This document shows, piece by piece, positions 1 through 5,058 of a stretch of DNA of 32,174 bases (its first letter is position 1; each line of letters starts with the position of its first letter). Made by a program: the position numbers and the translations under genes. This DNA is from Bacillus sp. SA1-12 (GTDB lineage Bacteria > Bacillota > Bacilli > Bacillales > Bacillaceae), in assembly GCF_000981385.1 (NCBI RefSeq), contig NZ_LATZ01000031.1, forward strand, positions 1 through 32,174, in the 5' to 3' direction. Below the pieces are notes generated by a model that did no database searches, was not told the origin of the DNA, and worked only from the letters and a program-made list of their open reading frames with translations.

Positions 1-1
1 T

Positions 2-220
2 CAAGGGAAGACTGTTGGCTTACAAGCATATGATGATCAACTATTCATTTATTATAACACGGAGTTAATTGTCCAACACCAAATTAGTCAATTAAAAATC
101 AATTACAAGGATGAGCACTACAAAGCTGAGCTCAGCAGAGCTCTTCCATACTATCCTGATATTGATCATCTGGCAAAGAAAAATTTAGAGACAATTGGAG
201 ATGTGTATAAAAATGAATAA
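2..220 (+). CDS. istA: IS21 transposase IstA, C-terminal end (partial)
   Basis: An open frame runs from the window edge to a TAA at 218-220 and encodes about 72 residues, ending in IGDVYKNE. It overlaps the start of istB by 8 bases, the usual translationally coupled istA-istB arrangement. IstA is the DDE transposase of IS21 elements; its catalytic and helix-turn-helix parts lie to the left of the window. The call rests mainly on the overlap with a clear istB and on frame continuity, because the C-terminal tail is weakly conserved in the family. Confidence 0.8.
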   Translation, partial: QGKTVGLQAYDDQLFIYYNTELIVQHQISQLKINYKDEHYKAELSRALPYYPDIDHLAKKNLETIGDVYKNE

Positions 221-965
221 CACCTATCAACAGTTAGTACGAAATTTAGAATATTTAAAGTTAAAGCAAATGATCCAGCATCTAAGTGAAACCATCGATT
301 TTAGTGTTGGAAATCAAGTATCTTTTGTAGAAACACTTGTAAAACTCACAAATTATGAAATTGATGTTCGAGAGAAAAATATGATTCATTCAATGGTAAA
401 AGTGGGGGCATTTCCCCACTTAAAAGAACTAAACCAATTTGACTTTGAATTTCAGCCGTCGATTAATAAACAACAAATTCTTGATTTTATCACTTTACGA
501 TTTATTGAGAGAAAGGAAAATATTATATTTTTAGGCCCTAGTGGTGTGGGGAAAACTCATTTAGCCACTGCCATCGGCATAGCAGCTGCTAAAAAGAGAA
601 CCAGCACTTATTTTATTAAGTGCCATGATTTACTCCAGCAGTTAAAGAGAGCTAAAATTGAAAATCGTTTAGAAGCAAGATTAAAGCATTATACCAAATA
701 TAAACTGCTTATTATTGATGAAATTGGCTATTTACCTATTGATCCAGAAGATGCGAAATTGTTCTTTCAACTTATTGATCTAAGGTATGAAAAGAGAAGT
801 ACAATTCTAACAACTAATATCAATTTCAAGTCATGGGATGGAGTCTTTCAAGATTCTAAACTGGCCAATGCGATTTTAGACCGGGTTTTACATCACGCAA
901 CAGTAGTAAGTATTGTTGGAGAATCTTACCGAATCAAGGATCATCTTGCGAAAGAAAATGAGTAG
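213..965 (+). CDS. istB: IS21 helper ATPase IstB
   Basis: IstB is the AAA+ ATPase that works with the IstA transposase in target selection and strand transfer. The protein is 250 residues, a normal length for the family. It has a Walker A motif GPSGVGKTHLATA near residue 108, a Walker B motif LLIIDEIGYL near residue 165 and a DnaC-like core. I chose the ATG at 213 rather than the upstream in-frame TTG at 195, because 213 gives the typical overlap with the istA stop (218-220). No frameshift or internal stop is seen, so the helper looks intact. Whether the element is active depends on istA sequence outside the window. Confidence 0.95.
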   Translation: MNNTYQQLVRNLEYLKLKQMIQHLSETIDFSVGNQVSFVETLVKLTNYEIDVREKNMIHSMVKVGAFPHLKELNQFDFEFQPSINKQQILDFITLRFIERKENIIFLGPSGVGKTHLATAIGIAAAKKRTSTYFIKCHDLLQQLKRAKIENRLEARLKHYTKYKLLIIDEIGYLPIDPEDAKLFFQLIDLRYEKRSTILTTNINFKSWDGVFQDSKLANAILDRVLHHATVVSIVGESYRIKDHLAKENE

Positions 966-969
966 AATT

Positions 970-1012
970 TGTACATACTTAAACGATCAAAAGTGTACAT
1001 ACTTAGGTTGAC
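970..1012 (+). repeat. IS21 right terminal repeats
   Basis: Two identical 12-mers TGTACATACTTA lie at 970-981 and 994-1005, followed by GGTTGACA to 1012. Multiple short direct repeats near the terminus are characteristic of IS21 ends, where the transposase binds. Confidence 0.75.
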
Positions 1013-1073
1013 ATTTATAGTTTAAGAGGGATTAATTTATTTTTACTGAAATTAGTTTGGTGAAAATGAGAGG

Positions 1074-1099
1074 GAAAAGGGAAATTTACTTCCCTTTTC
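1074..1099 (-). terminator. hairpin terminator after the spo0E-like gene
   Basis: A perfect 10-bp stem (GAAAAGGGAA at 1074-1083 against TTCCCTTTTC at 1090-1099) with a 6-base loop overlaps the stop codon of the minus-strand gene. The downstream T tract on the minus strand is short, so termination may be moderate. Confidence 0.55.
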
Positions 1100-1331
1100 A
1101 AATTATTGAGATGACTGCAAAATGCAAGGGAAATAGCTTTACAAAAGCTTCTTTTTCCCCCCTCTTAAGTAATGGTATATATTTAAAACTATATCTATCT
1201 AAATCTTGACTATATTTAACTGTTAAAGGGTGATTAAGCCCCTTGGATTTTCCTGAACTAATCATTCTATATCTTAGTAAGTAGATACGTAAATTTAGGA
1301 AAAAAGTTATTAAAATATTATATAAATTCAT
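1098..1331 (-). CDS. Spo0E-like aspartyl-phosphate phosphatase
   Basis: A 77-residue protein with the Spo0E family pattern: a hydrophobic first helix, then IYLLRYRMISSGKSKGL, a proline turn (NHPLTVK) and the signature SQDLDRYS, corresponding to SQELD in Spo0E, YisI and YnzD. Family members are helical hairpins that dephosphorylate Spo0A~P and so delay sporulation. The start is supported by GGAGG ending five bases before the ATG at 1331. A perfect Spo0A box lies about 85 bp upstream and points toward the gene, suggesting feedback. The C-terminal 30 residues are not typical. The first helix is unusually hydrophobic (NILITFFLNL), so membrane association is possible. The family assignment rests on motif reading without alignment. 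Confidence 0.72.
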   Translation of the reverse strand: MNLYNILITFFLNLRIYLLRYRMISSGKSKGLNHPLTVKYSQDLDRYSFKYIPLLKRGEKEAFVKLFPLHFAVISII

Positions 1332-1413
1332 AACTTACCTCCTATCTACTTGTAAATAAGATTTTATAAGCTATGAGTCTATTTTATTAGAAACTTCAAG
1401 GAAAAATAATAGT

Positions 1414-1422
1414 TTCGACAAA
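1414..1422 (-). promoter_or_regulatory. Spo0A box upstream of the spo0E-like gene
   Basis: On the minus strand this reads TTTGTCGAA, an exact match to the Spo0A binding consensus. It lies in the 325-bp gap 1332-1656 upstream of the Spo0E-like start at 1331. No other clear feature is seen in that gap apart from A/T-rich sequence. Confidence 0.65.
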
Positions 1423-1656
1423 GATTCTATTAATTTAACAAAATATATAGTTTTTTTCTTTTTGTAATGTCGCTTTAAGTGAAAAAAACAGAAACAAAAG
1501 GGTGAATACCTCCTATGATAAAGGATTTAAATGTATATGCTATTAGAGTTTATGTAATAAAAAAATAATAGGTTTTAGATTTGCCTTAAAGCGTGACATA
1601 ACGTTATGTAGGAAAATACATTAGATAAGTTAGGAGCCAATTGGTTCATCTAACAA

Positions 1657-1830
1657 TCAAACTGGATAGTCTTCTCTACTGTGTAATGCCCAATAAAGCT
1701 GAACCAATTGCATTTCATATTTTATATGTTTTCTGTAAAAATAAATGTGTTTTTCTGGATCAATATGTTCGTAAAACTTTGCCAAAGTTCCGTATAAACT
1801 TGTTTCTTGAAGAAGTTGAGCTATAGAGAA
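1657..1830 (-). pseudogene. protein fragment without a start codon
   Basis: On the minus strand an open frame of about 57 codons ends with TGA at 1657-1659 and is closed upstream by TAG at 1831-1833. Its composition looks like a real cytoplasmic protein: segments LLQETSLYGTLAKFYEHIDP and YFYRKHIKYEMQLVQLYWAL, amphipathic and rich in charged and aromatic residues. There is no ATG or GTG with a ribosome site; the only in-frame starts are a TTG and an internal ATG. I read it as the 3' remnant of a decayed gene of unknown family. The overlapping plus-strand frame at 1641-1826 is Cys- and Phe-rich and looks like its shadow. Confidence 0.4.
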
Positions 1831-1856
1831 CTAATGCTGTATTTCGCTAAAAATTT

Positions 1857-1880
1857 ATAAAAAAGTCGAGATAACTCGAC
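1857..1880 (-). terminator. rho-independent terminator, minus strand
   Basis: GTCGAG (1865-1870) pairs with CTCGAC (1875-1880) around a 4-base loop, and on the minus strand it is followed by six T. It lies just upstream of the fragment at 1657-1830. In the gap 1831-2351 I see this hairpin, an imperfect AAGGAA/TTCCTT dyad (1890-1917), the terminator at 2045-2073 and the inverted-repeat element at 2193-2278. No convincing coding frame is present there. Confidence 0.65.
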
Positions 1881-2044
1881 CTTTCTAACAAGGAATCCTT
1901 GAAGGAGGGGCTTCCTTGGTAATATACATTACTAAAAGTTGCAACACGATTTCTTTATGTCGTTGGGATTGACAATTTAAATAAGTGTGATTGAAGAAGT
2001 TTCGTTGATTAAAAGTAAATGCATCTCTTTAATTCACGAAATTA

Positions 2045-2073
2045 AAAAGGACTGCTATCCAATGATAACAGTC
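2045..2073 (-). terminator. rho-independent terminator, minus strand
   Basis: GACTGCTATC (2050-2059) pairs over 10 bp (one G-T) with GATAACAGTC (2064-2073) around a CAAT loop. On the minus strand a T-rich tail follows. It probably ends the transcript that carries the microgene at 2352-2489. Confidence 0.75.
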
Positions 2074-2192
2074 AATTAAGAAGAGGATAAATGAGCAACA
2101 GTTTCGGTTATTGGAGGTTCCGAAATTATTGACTAAATAAATTTATTATTTGTAATGCTTGTTTCAGAACAAAATAAACAAGAAAATTTAAA

Positions 2193-2278
2193 GGACACTT
2201 CGCTTAAATACTGTACAAGGTCATGATGCAAATACAAGATAATTGGGACAACCTTGTACCTTGTAGGTTAAAGTGTCC
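2193..2278. repeat. 86-bp nested inverted-repeat element, copy 1
   Basis: Outer arms GGACACTT (2193-2200) and AAGTGTCC (2271-2278) enclose inner arms GTACAAGGT (2213-2221) and ACCTTGTAC (2251-2259). The inner arms and about 70 bp to their right (through TATTATACAAAATATG and TTCTTTGAGGT) recur at 2555-2660. The element could be a small non-autonomous transposon relic or a structured RNA. No open frame fills it. Confidence 0.5.
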
Positions 2279-2351
2279 AATAGTATTAGTATTATACAAA
2301 ATATGTGTTAGTTCTTTGAGGTTATGAAAGGAATTCTTTAATAAAATTCTA

Positions 2352-2489
2352 TTAAATATTCTTATCTTTATTGGTTCCTTCAGTAGTTTCTTGGATAATT
2401 TCTTTTAATTCATCTGAACCATTAGTCATTATTTGATAAATTTGATCTATTTCTTTTGAGTCTTTTCTTTGATTATTTTCCTTTTCCAT
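2352..2489 (-). CDS. 45-residue charged microprotein, unknown
   Basis: ATG at 2489 is preceded by GGAGG with a 6-base gap, a strong ribosome site. The product is very polar and probably a single helix: it starts MEKENNQRKDSKEIDQIYQI and includes ELKEIIQETTEG. It has no cysteine, no membrane segment and no family I recognise. It lies downstream of a SinI-like microgene on the same strand and is followed by a terminator at 2045-2073. A dyad at 2512-2545 (GATTACAAACC / GGTTGTAATC) lies 20-50 bases before the start and could fold in the leader. The strong ribosome site and coding-like composition argue that it is real. Confidence 0.55.
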   Translation of the reverse strand: MEKENNQRKDSKEIDQIYQIMTNGSDELKEIIQETTEGTNKDKNI

Positions 2490-2554
2490 AACTAGCCTCC
2501 AAATGTTTTGAGATTACAAACCGTCTTATAATTTGGTTGTAATCAGATAAGAAG

Positions 2555-2660
2555 GGTACAAGGCTATGATATGGACAAAAAGAGGATTTACCTTGTACCT
2601 TGTTGGTTAATATAACCAATAGTATTTGGATTATACAAGAGATTGTTAATTCTTTGAGGT
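2555..2660. repeat. direct-repeat partner of the 2193-2330 element
   Basis: GGTACAAGG (2555-2563) and ACCTTGTACC (2590-2599) form the same inner inverted repeat as at 2213-2259. The sequence to the right (CCAATAGTATT, ATTATACAA, GTTAATTCTTTGAGGT) matches the sequence right of copy 1. The outer GGACACTT arms are missing here. In each case the shared segment lies on the minus strand just downstream of a microgene. Confidence 0.5.
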
Positions 2661-2777
2661 GTTAATTTTGGATAAGATTTCTTTGATTTCTGAGGCAGGA
2701 ATACCTGATTCTAGAGCGTGGAAAAGAAGATTAATCCATTCATTATCTAAATTTTTTATGTCCAAGTTTTTATTCAA
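2646..2777 (-). CDS. SinI-like antirepressor A
   Basis: A 43-residue protein with the SinI/SinR dimerisation-helix pattern: LDNEWINLLFHALESGIPAS followed by EIKEILSK, matching LD.EW..L...A...GIS.EEI...L of B. subtilis SinI. SinI binds the repressor SinR and relieves repression of biofilm matrix genes. The start is TTG at 2777, with AGGAGTGG six bases upstream. No riboswitch or Spo0A box is seen in front of it, unlike the paralogues at 2966 and 4284. The match covers nearly the whole protein. Whether it binds SinR or a different partner cannot be told. Confidence 0.75.
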   Translation of the reverse strand: MNKNLDIKNLDNEWINLLFHALESGIPASEIKEILSKINTSKN

Positions 2778-2949
2778 ATAAATCCACTCCTAAAGTTATG
2801 TGTTTATAAATTTAATTATGGGGATTTTGTGAGAAAAAGAAAGACAAAACGATGAAAATTAAAGAAGTTTACAAAATCTTAAACATGAAAATATAAAGGT
2901 TTAGTTGTCTCATCTTGCGATAGTAATGAGGGTATTATGAAAAGTAGTG

Positions 2950-2977
2950 AGAAAAGAAAAAAGACCTAATTAGGTCT
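2950..2977 (-). terminator. terminator after SinI-like B
   Basis: AGACCTAATTAGGTCT (2962-2977) is a perfect palindrome that includes the stop codon of the SinI-like gene. On the minus strand it runs directly into TTTTTTCTTTTC. Confidence 0.65.
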
Positions 2978-3097
2978 GGGATCTTTGTTGAAGAATTCTA
3001 TTATTTCTTCAACTGTAATACCTATTTCAAGGGCATGTAAAAATAGTTCAGTCCAATCTTTGTCTAACCCTTTTTCTTTTATTAATTCTATTAACAC
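2966..3097 (-). CDS. SinI-like antirepressor B, riboswitch-controlled
   Basis: A 43-residue protein with the SinI core: GLDKDWTELFLHALEIGITV followed by EEIIEFF. It is closest to the paralogue at 4284-4412 (both share the LD.(D/E)W, GI(T/S)VEEI and FFNK segments). The start is GTG at 3097, with AGGAGGT five bases upstream. Part of that ribosome site lies in a perfect 10-bp hairpin (3107-3130), and a cyclic-di-GMP-I type aptamer (3129-3204) lies immediately upstream. The predicted role is antagonism of a SinR-type repressor, with synthesis set by c-di-GMP. The protein family is well supported by motif; the partner is unknown. Confidence 0.8.
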   Translation of the reverse strand: MLIELIKEKGLDKDWTELFLHALEIGITVEEIIEFFNKDPRPN

Positions 3098-3106
3098 TGT
3101 TGACCT

Positions 3107-3130
3107 CCTAAAATATAAAAATATTTTAGG
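3107..3130 (-). promoter_or_regulatory. ribosome-site hairpin (riboswitch expression platform)
   Basis: CCTAAAATAT (3107-3116) and ATATTTTAGG (3121-3130) form a perfect 10-bp stem with a 4-base loop. On the minus strand the 3' arm ends in AGG, part of the AGGAGGT ribosome site of SinI-like B. The 5' arm begins with the CC that also closes the aptamer base stem (GGCA/TGCC). The two helices therefore compete for bases. Forming the aptamer should weaken the hairpin and expose the ribosome site, which suggests an ON switch; this is inference. Confidence 0.65.
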
Positions 3131-3204
3131 CAGCTCAGCCATCTTAGTTTAAAACCTTAGACCTGGAGCTTTGCGTCCCTATTTTTCAAAAGGTTTGCCT
3201 TTAT
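3129..3204 (-). ncRNA. cyclic-di-GMP-I (GEMM-I) riboswitch aptamer
   Basis: On the minus strand the RNA reads GATAAAGGCAAACC, a short P2 hairpin, GGGACGCAAAGC, TCCAGGTCTAAGG, and closes with AGATGGCTGAGCTGCC. The blocks GGCAAACC, GGACGCAAAGC and GG.CTAA are the hallmark of the GEMM-I aptamer, and GGCA/TGCC provides the base stem. It lies between a predicted sigma-A promoter (3223-3251) and the SinI-like gene, in the right orientation. The P3 stem and the tetraloop contact were judged by eye only; a covariance-model scan would settle the call. Confidence 0.85.
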
Positions 3205-3222
3205 CTAATTAAACATATATTT

Positions 3223-3251
3223 ATTTTACTACTTTTATTTGATGAATTAAA
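3223..3251 (-). promoter_or_regulatory. sigma-A promoter of SinI-like B
   Basis: On the minus strand TTTAAT (3246-3251) is separated by 17 bp from TAAAAT (3223-3228). The same boxes at the same spacing occur in front of the paralogue at 4284-4412 (4535-4563). The start of transcription would fall just before the aptamer. Confidence 0.55.
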
Positions 3252-3336
3252 CCAATTAATTAGACAAGATATAAACATTATTTTTCCAAGAAAAATTATT
3301 AGATAAAAACAGTTAAAGGAAAAAGCTAAATAAATA

Positions 3337-3356
3337 AGCCTGGTGGAAACCTGACT
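3337..3356 (-). terminator. terminator after the ligase pseudogene
   Basis: AGCCTGG (3337-3343) pairs with CCTGACT (3350-3356), one G-T included. On the minus strand a T/A-rich tail follows. The same hairpin is conserved at 4661-4680 in the duplicated segment. Confidence 0.6.
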
Positions 3357-3372
3357 TTTTAAAAGAGTGGAG

Positions 3373-4185
3373 TTATAACCACTCCACAATTGAAGGTATA
3401 CGTAATTTTCCTTGCTTAGTTAGATTTCGATATTTCACACGACATTTAATAGGTTCAATGAATAAAAACTTGTCATTTTCAGAATGAACTTTATACATGG
3501 AATTTAACTTCTTACGATCATTTGGTGGAATAAACTCCATTAATCCAGCGGGTTTACCATCAAGGAATGATAATAATACACCAAATTCATCTTTACGTAT
3601 TCCAGTAATGTAAACATCTTCATACTGATAATTGATTACTTTTAGCCAATTGTATGAACGTTTACCGATGTCATAAAAAGAATCAGATTTTTTTAACACA
3701 ATCCCTTCTAAGTCTTGTTGCTTAATCAAATCAAAATAAGCATTAGCATTACCAGGAATCCATTGAACAACTGCAATATTAGGATGATTGGAGGGAATTA
3801 TTTTATTTAAAAGTTCCTTACGGGAGAGTAACGGAAAGTTATATACCTTAATACCGTTATGTTGAATGACATCAAATACACATTATTGGACACCGTAAGG
3901 TACATTCTTTGATCTAAATCGTTCCATTGTAGCTTCAAAGTCAGGTTTACCATTTTCATCTGAGACTAAAATTTCACCGTCAAGAACGGTGCCATTTGGT
4001 AAGTCTATTTCAGTTAATTCTGGATATATAGCAGTAACTTCATTGTTATGTCGTGTAAAGATTCGGACCTTATCGCTAAACTTAGTCCAAATGATACGAA
4101 TCCCATCTAACTTAAGCTCTGTTATATAGGAATCATCATCGAATGGATGATCTGATTTATGCAATAACATTGGTGATATGAACAT
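3373..4185 (-). pseudogene. ATP-dependent DNA ligase (YoqV-like), one nonsense codon
   Basis: The frame from ATG 4185 to the stop at 3373 is 271 codons, the length of the SPbeta ligase-like protein YoqV (270 residues), but codon 101 is TAA (3883-3885). The N-terminal part has the adenylation motif ELKLDGIR (the KxDG lysine), then RHNNEV and DGEILV. After the stop the same frame continues with CVFDVIQHNGIKVY, then LEGIVLKK (motif IV) and WLKVIN (motif V). All catalytic motifs of the nucleotidyltransferase domain are present, so a single substitution seems to have inactivated it. It has no OB-fold tail beyond the short C-terminus, as is usual in this small phage group. GAGGTG precedes the ATG. 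It might be a phage-derived gene stranded among the host-type regulators. Confidence 0.85.
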
Positions 4186-4283
4186 AAAAACACCTCATAG
4201 TAATTTTAGCATTCTATGAGATGTAAATTTACTGGGAATTGGAGTTAATTCTTATTTGATAGAAAATGAAAGGGGGGACCTAT

Positions 4284-4412
4284 TCAGGTCAAAGAGTGTT
4301 TATTAAAGAATTCCCTAATTTCTTCAACTGAAATACCTAATTCTCGGGCGTATAAGATTAGATCAACCCATTCTTCGTCTAAACTATTTTCTTTGATAGG
4401 TGAAATTACCAT
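4284..4412 (-). CDS. SinI-like antirepressor C
   Basis: A 42-residue protein with the clearest SinI pattern of the three: SLDEEWVDLILYARELGISV followed by EEIREFF. The start is ATG at 4412, with GGAGG five bases upstream. The promoter, leader and upstream terminator are homologous to those of SinI-like B, so the pair arose by duplication of a segment of about 400 bp (2950-3360 and 4277-4690). Its aptamer has lost the conserved core, while a perfect Spo0A box is present at 4603-4611. A short GACCT/AGGTC hairpin covers the stop codon (4277-4290) but is followed by C-rich sequence rather than T, so termination may be poor. Confidence 0.82.
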   Translation of the reverse strand: MVISPIKENSLDEEWVDLILYARELGISVEEIREFFNKHSLT

Positions 4413-4439
4413 ATTAACCTCCTAAAATATATATATTTC

Positions 4440-4509
4440 GGCATATAGCCATCTAAGTTAAAAACACTATAAATAGAGATGTGATTCCTATTTTTTTAGG
4501 AGATTTGCC
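4440..4509 (-). ncRNA. decayed GEMM-I aptamer
   Basis: This leader aligns along its length with the aptamer at 3129-3204. GATAAAGGCAAA, the short P2 stem, AACTTAGATGGC and a closing TGCC are kept. The core CGCAAAGC has become TCACATCT, and GGTCTAA is gone. The changes are substitutions without obvious length change. c-di-GMP binding is unlikely. The hairpin over the ribosome site partly persists. Confidence 0.7.
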
Positions 4510-4534
4510 TTTATCTCAAATTAAATATATATCT

Positions 4535-4563
4535 ATAATACTACTTTTTACTGGGAAATTAAA
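4535..4563 (-). promoter_or_regulatory. sigma-A promoter of SinI-like C
   Basis: On the minus strand TTTAAT (4558-4563), a 17-bp spacer and TATTAT (4535-4540). It is homologous to the promoter at 3223-3251. Confidence 0.6.
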
Positions 4564-4602
4564 CCAAATTAATTAGACAAATTAAAACACCTATTGTTAT
4601 TT

Positions 4603-4611
4603 TTTGTCGAA
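4603..4611 (+). promoter_or_regulatory. Spo0A box upstream of SinI-like C
   Basis: TTTGTCGAA on the plus strand is an exact Spo0A consensus about 40 bp upstream of the -35 box of the minus-strand SinI-like C gene. The homologous place in the B copy reads TTTTTCCAAG, with no box. B. subtilis sinI is itself activated by Spo0A~P. Confidence 0.65.
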
Positions 4612-4660
4612 CAAAAAATATAAGATTAATAAATAGTTAAAGGAAAAAGTGAACAAAAAT

Positions 4661-4680
4661 AGCCAGGCGTCAACCTGACT
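4661..4680 (-). terminator. terminator, minus strand
   Basis: AGCCAGG (4661-4667) pairs with CCTGACT (4674-4680). On the minus strand the tail is ATTTTTG. It would end the transcript of the small frame at 4693-4767. Confidence 0.6.
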
Positions 4681-4692
4681 ATTTAAAGGTTA

Positions 4693-4767
4693 TCAATTTC
4701 TATTATTAGTGATTTTACTAATTTTACAGCTGGTAGAGCAAAAAGAATTCCTAGAAAAAACTTCATA
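4693..4767 (-). CDS. small hydrophobic peptide, possibly frameshifted
   Basis: ATG at 4767 is preceded by GGAGG with a 4-base gap. As read, the frame encodes 24 residues beginning MKFFLGILF and then turns Cys/Asn-rich. If the run of six A at 4740-4745 had one base fewer, the frame would continue as ALPAVKLVKSLIIEIDNL to a stop at 4683, just before the terminator at 4661-4680. That version looks far more like a natural small membrane peptide. Either a one-base frameshift or a sequencing error in the homopolymer is possible. No family is recognised. Confidence 0.4.
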   Translation of the reverse strand, partial: YEVFSRNSFCSTSCKISKITNNRN

Positions 4768-4857
4768 AAACCTCCAATATTATTGTTAAAGATTTATAAA
4801 TAATTCATATAAGAAGAAATTTCCTCTACATAAATAATTCGACAGGGAGGGGTCTTT

Positions 4858-5058
4858 GTGAGGTTACAAGAATTAAAAATAAACCCTAGTACAATGAGAC
4901 TAGAGGTTGATATAATGGAACTAAAAGGAAGTTTTGCCATTGTTCTGTGCGAAGGTAAAGCTAAAATAACCGAGTTACCTTCCCATGGTGAAACGAAGAT
5001 AATCACTCATCAAGGTAAGGTGAAACGCGATAAGTTTGATGAGGGGGAAGCGTTTTGA
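4858..5058 (+). CDS. xtrA: XtrA-like PBSX prophage protein
   Basis: A 66-residue protein starting MRLQELKINPSTMRLEVDI, with the segment VLCEGKAKITELPSHGETKI and the end KVKRDKFDEGEAF. This closely follows B. subtilis XtrA of the defective phage PBSX as I remember it. XtrA has no known activity; it is a marker that sits just before the late-gene sigma-like factor Xpf. The start is GTG at 4858 with GGGAGGGG five bases upstream. The next gene begins directly at its stop codon (TGA-GTG), so the two are translationally coupled. The PBSX order xtrA, xpf, xtmA, xtmB is preserved here. Confidence 0.82.
   Translation: MRLQELKINPSTMRLEVDIMELKGSFAIVLCEGKAKITELPSHGETKIITHQGKVKRDKFDEGEAF

Larger units (their letters stand above)
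1..1012 (+). mobile_element. IS21-family insertion sequence, right part
   Basis: The left edge of the window lies inside an IS21-type element. Visible are the end of istA, a complete istB and a right terminus with repeated TGTACATACTTA motifs. The outermost end is taken at 1012, where the sequence reads GGTTGACA; its reverse complement begins TGTCAACC, the TG...CA terminus typical of this family. The left end and target duplication are outside the window, so the boundary at 1012 is a prediction. Confidence 0.85.

Noticed and set aside
1641..1826. Plus-strand frame of 61 codons
   Set aside because: Rich in Cys, Phe and Leu with no ribosome site; the opposite strand gives a more protein-like sequence, so this is taken as its shadow.
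2193..2278. Reading the element as a simple terminator
   Set aside because: Arms are long and nested with a large loop and no T tract on either strand; it does not look like a rho-independent terminator.
3201..3389. Minus-strand frame of 62 codons
   Set aside because: It covers the promoter, a terminator and the edge of the riboswitch leader and has no ribosome site or protein-like composition.
4838..4846. TTCGACAGG, a possible further Spo0A box
   Set aside because: The TGTCGAA core is present but it overlaps the ribosome-site region of xtrA and is flanked by a G-rich run; a chance match is likely.
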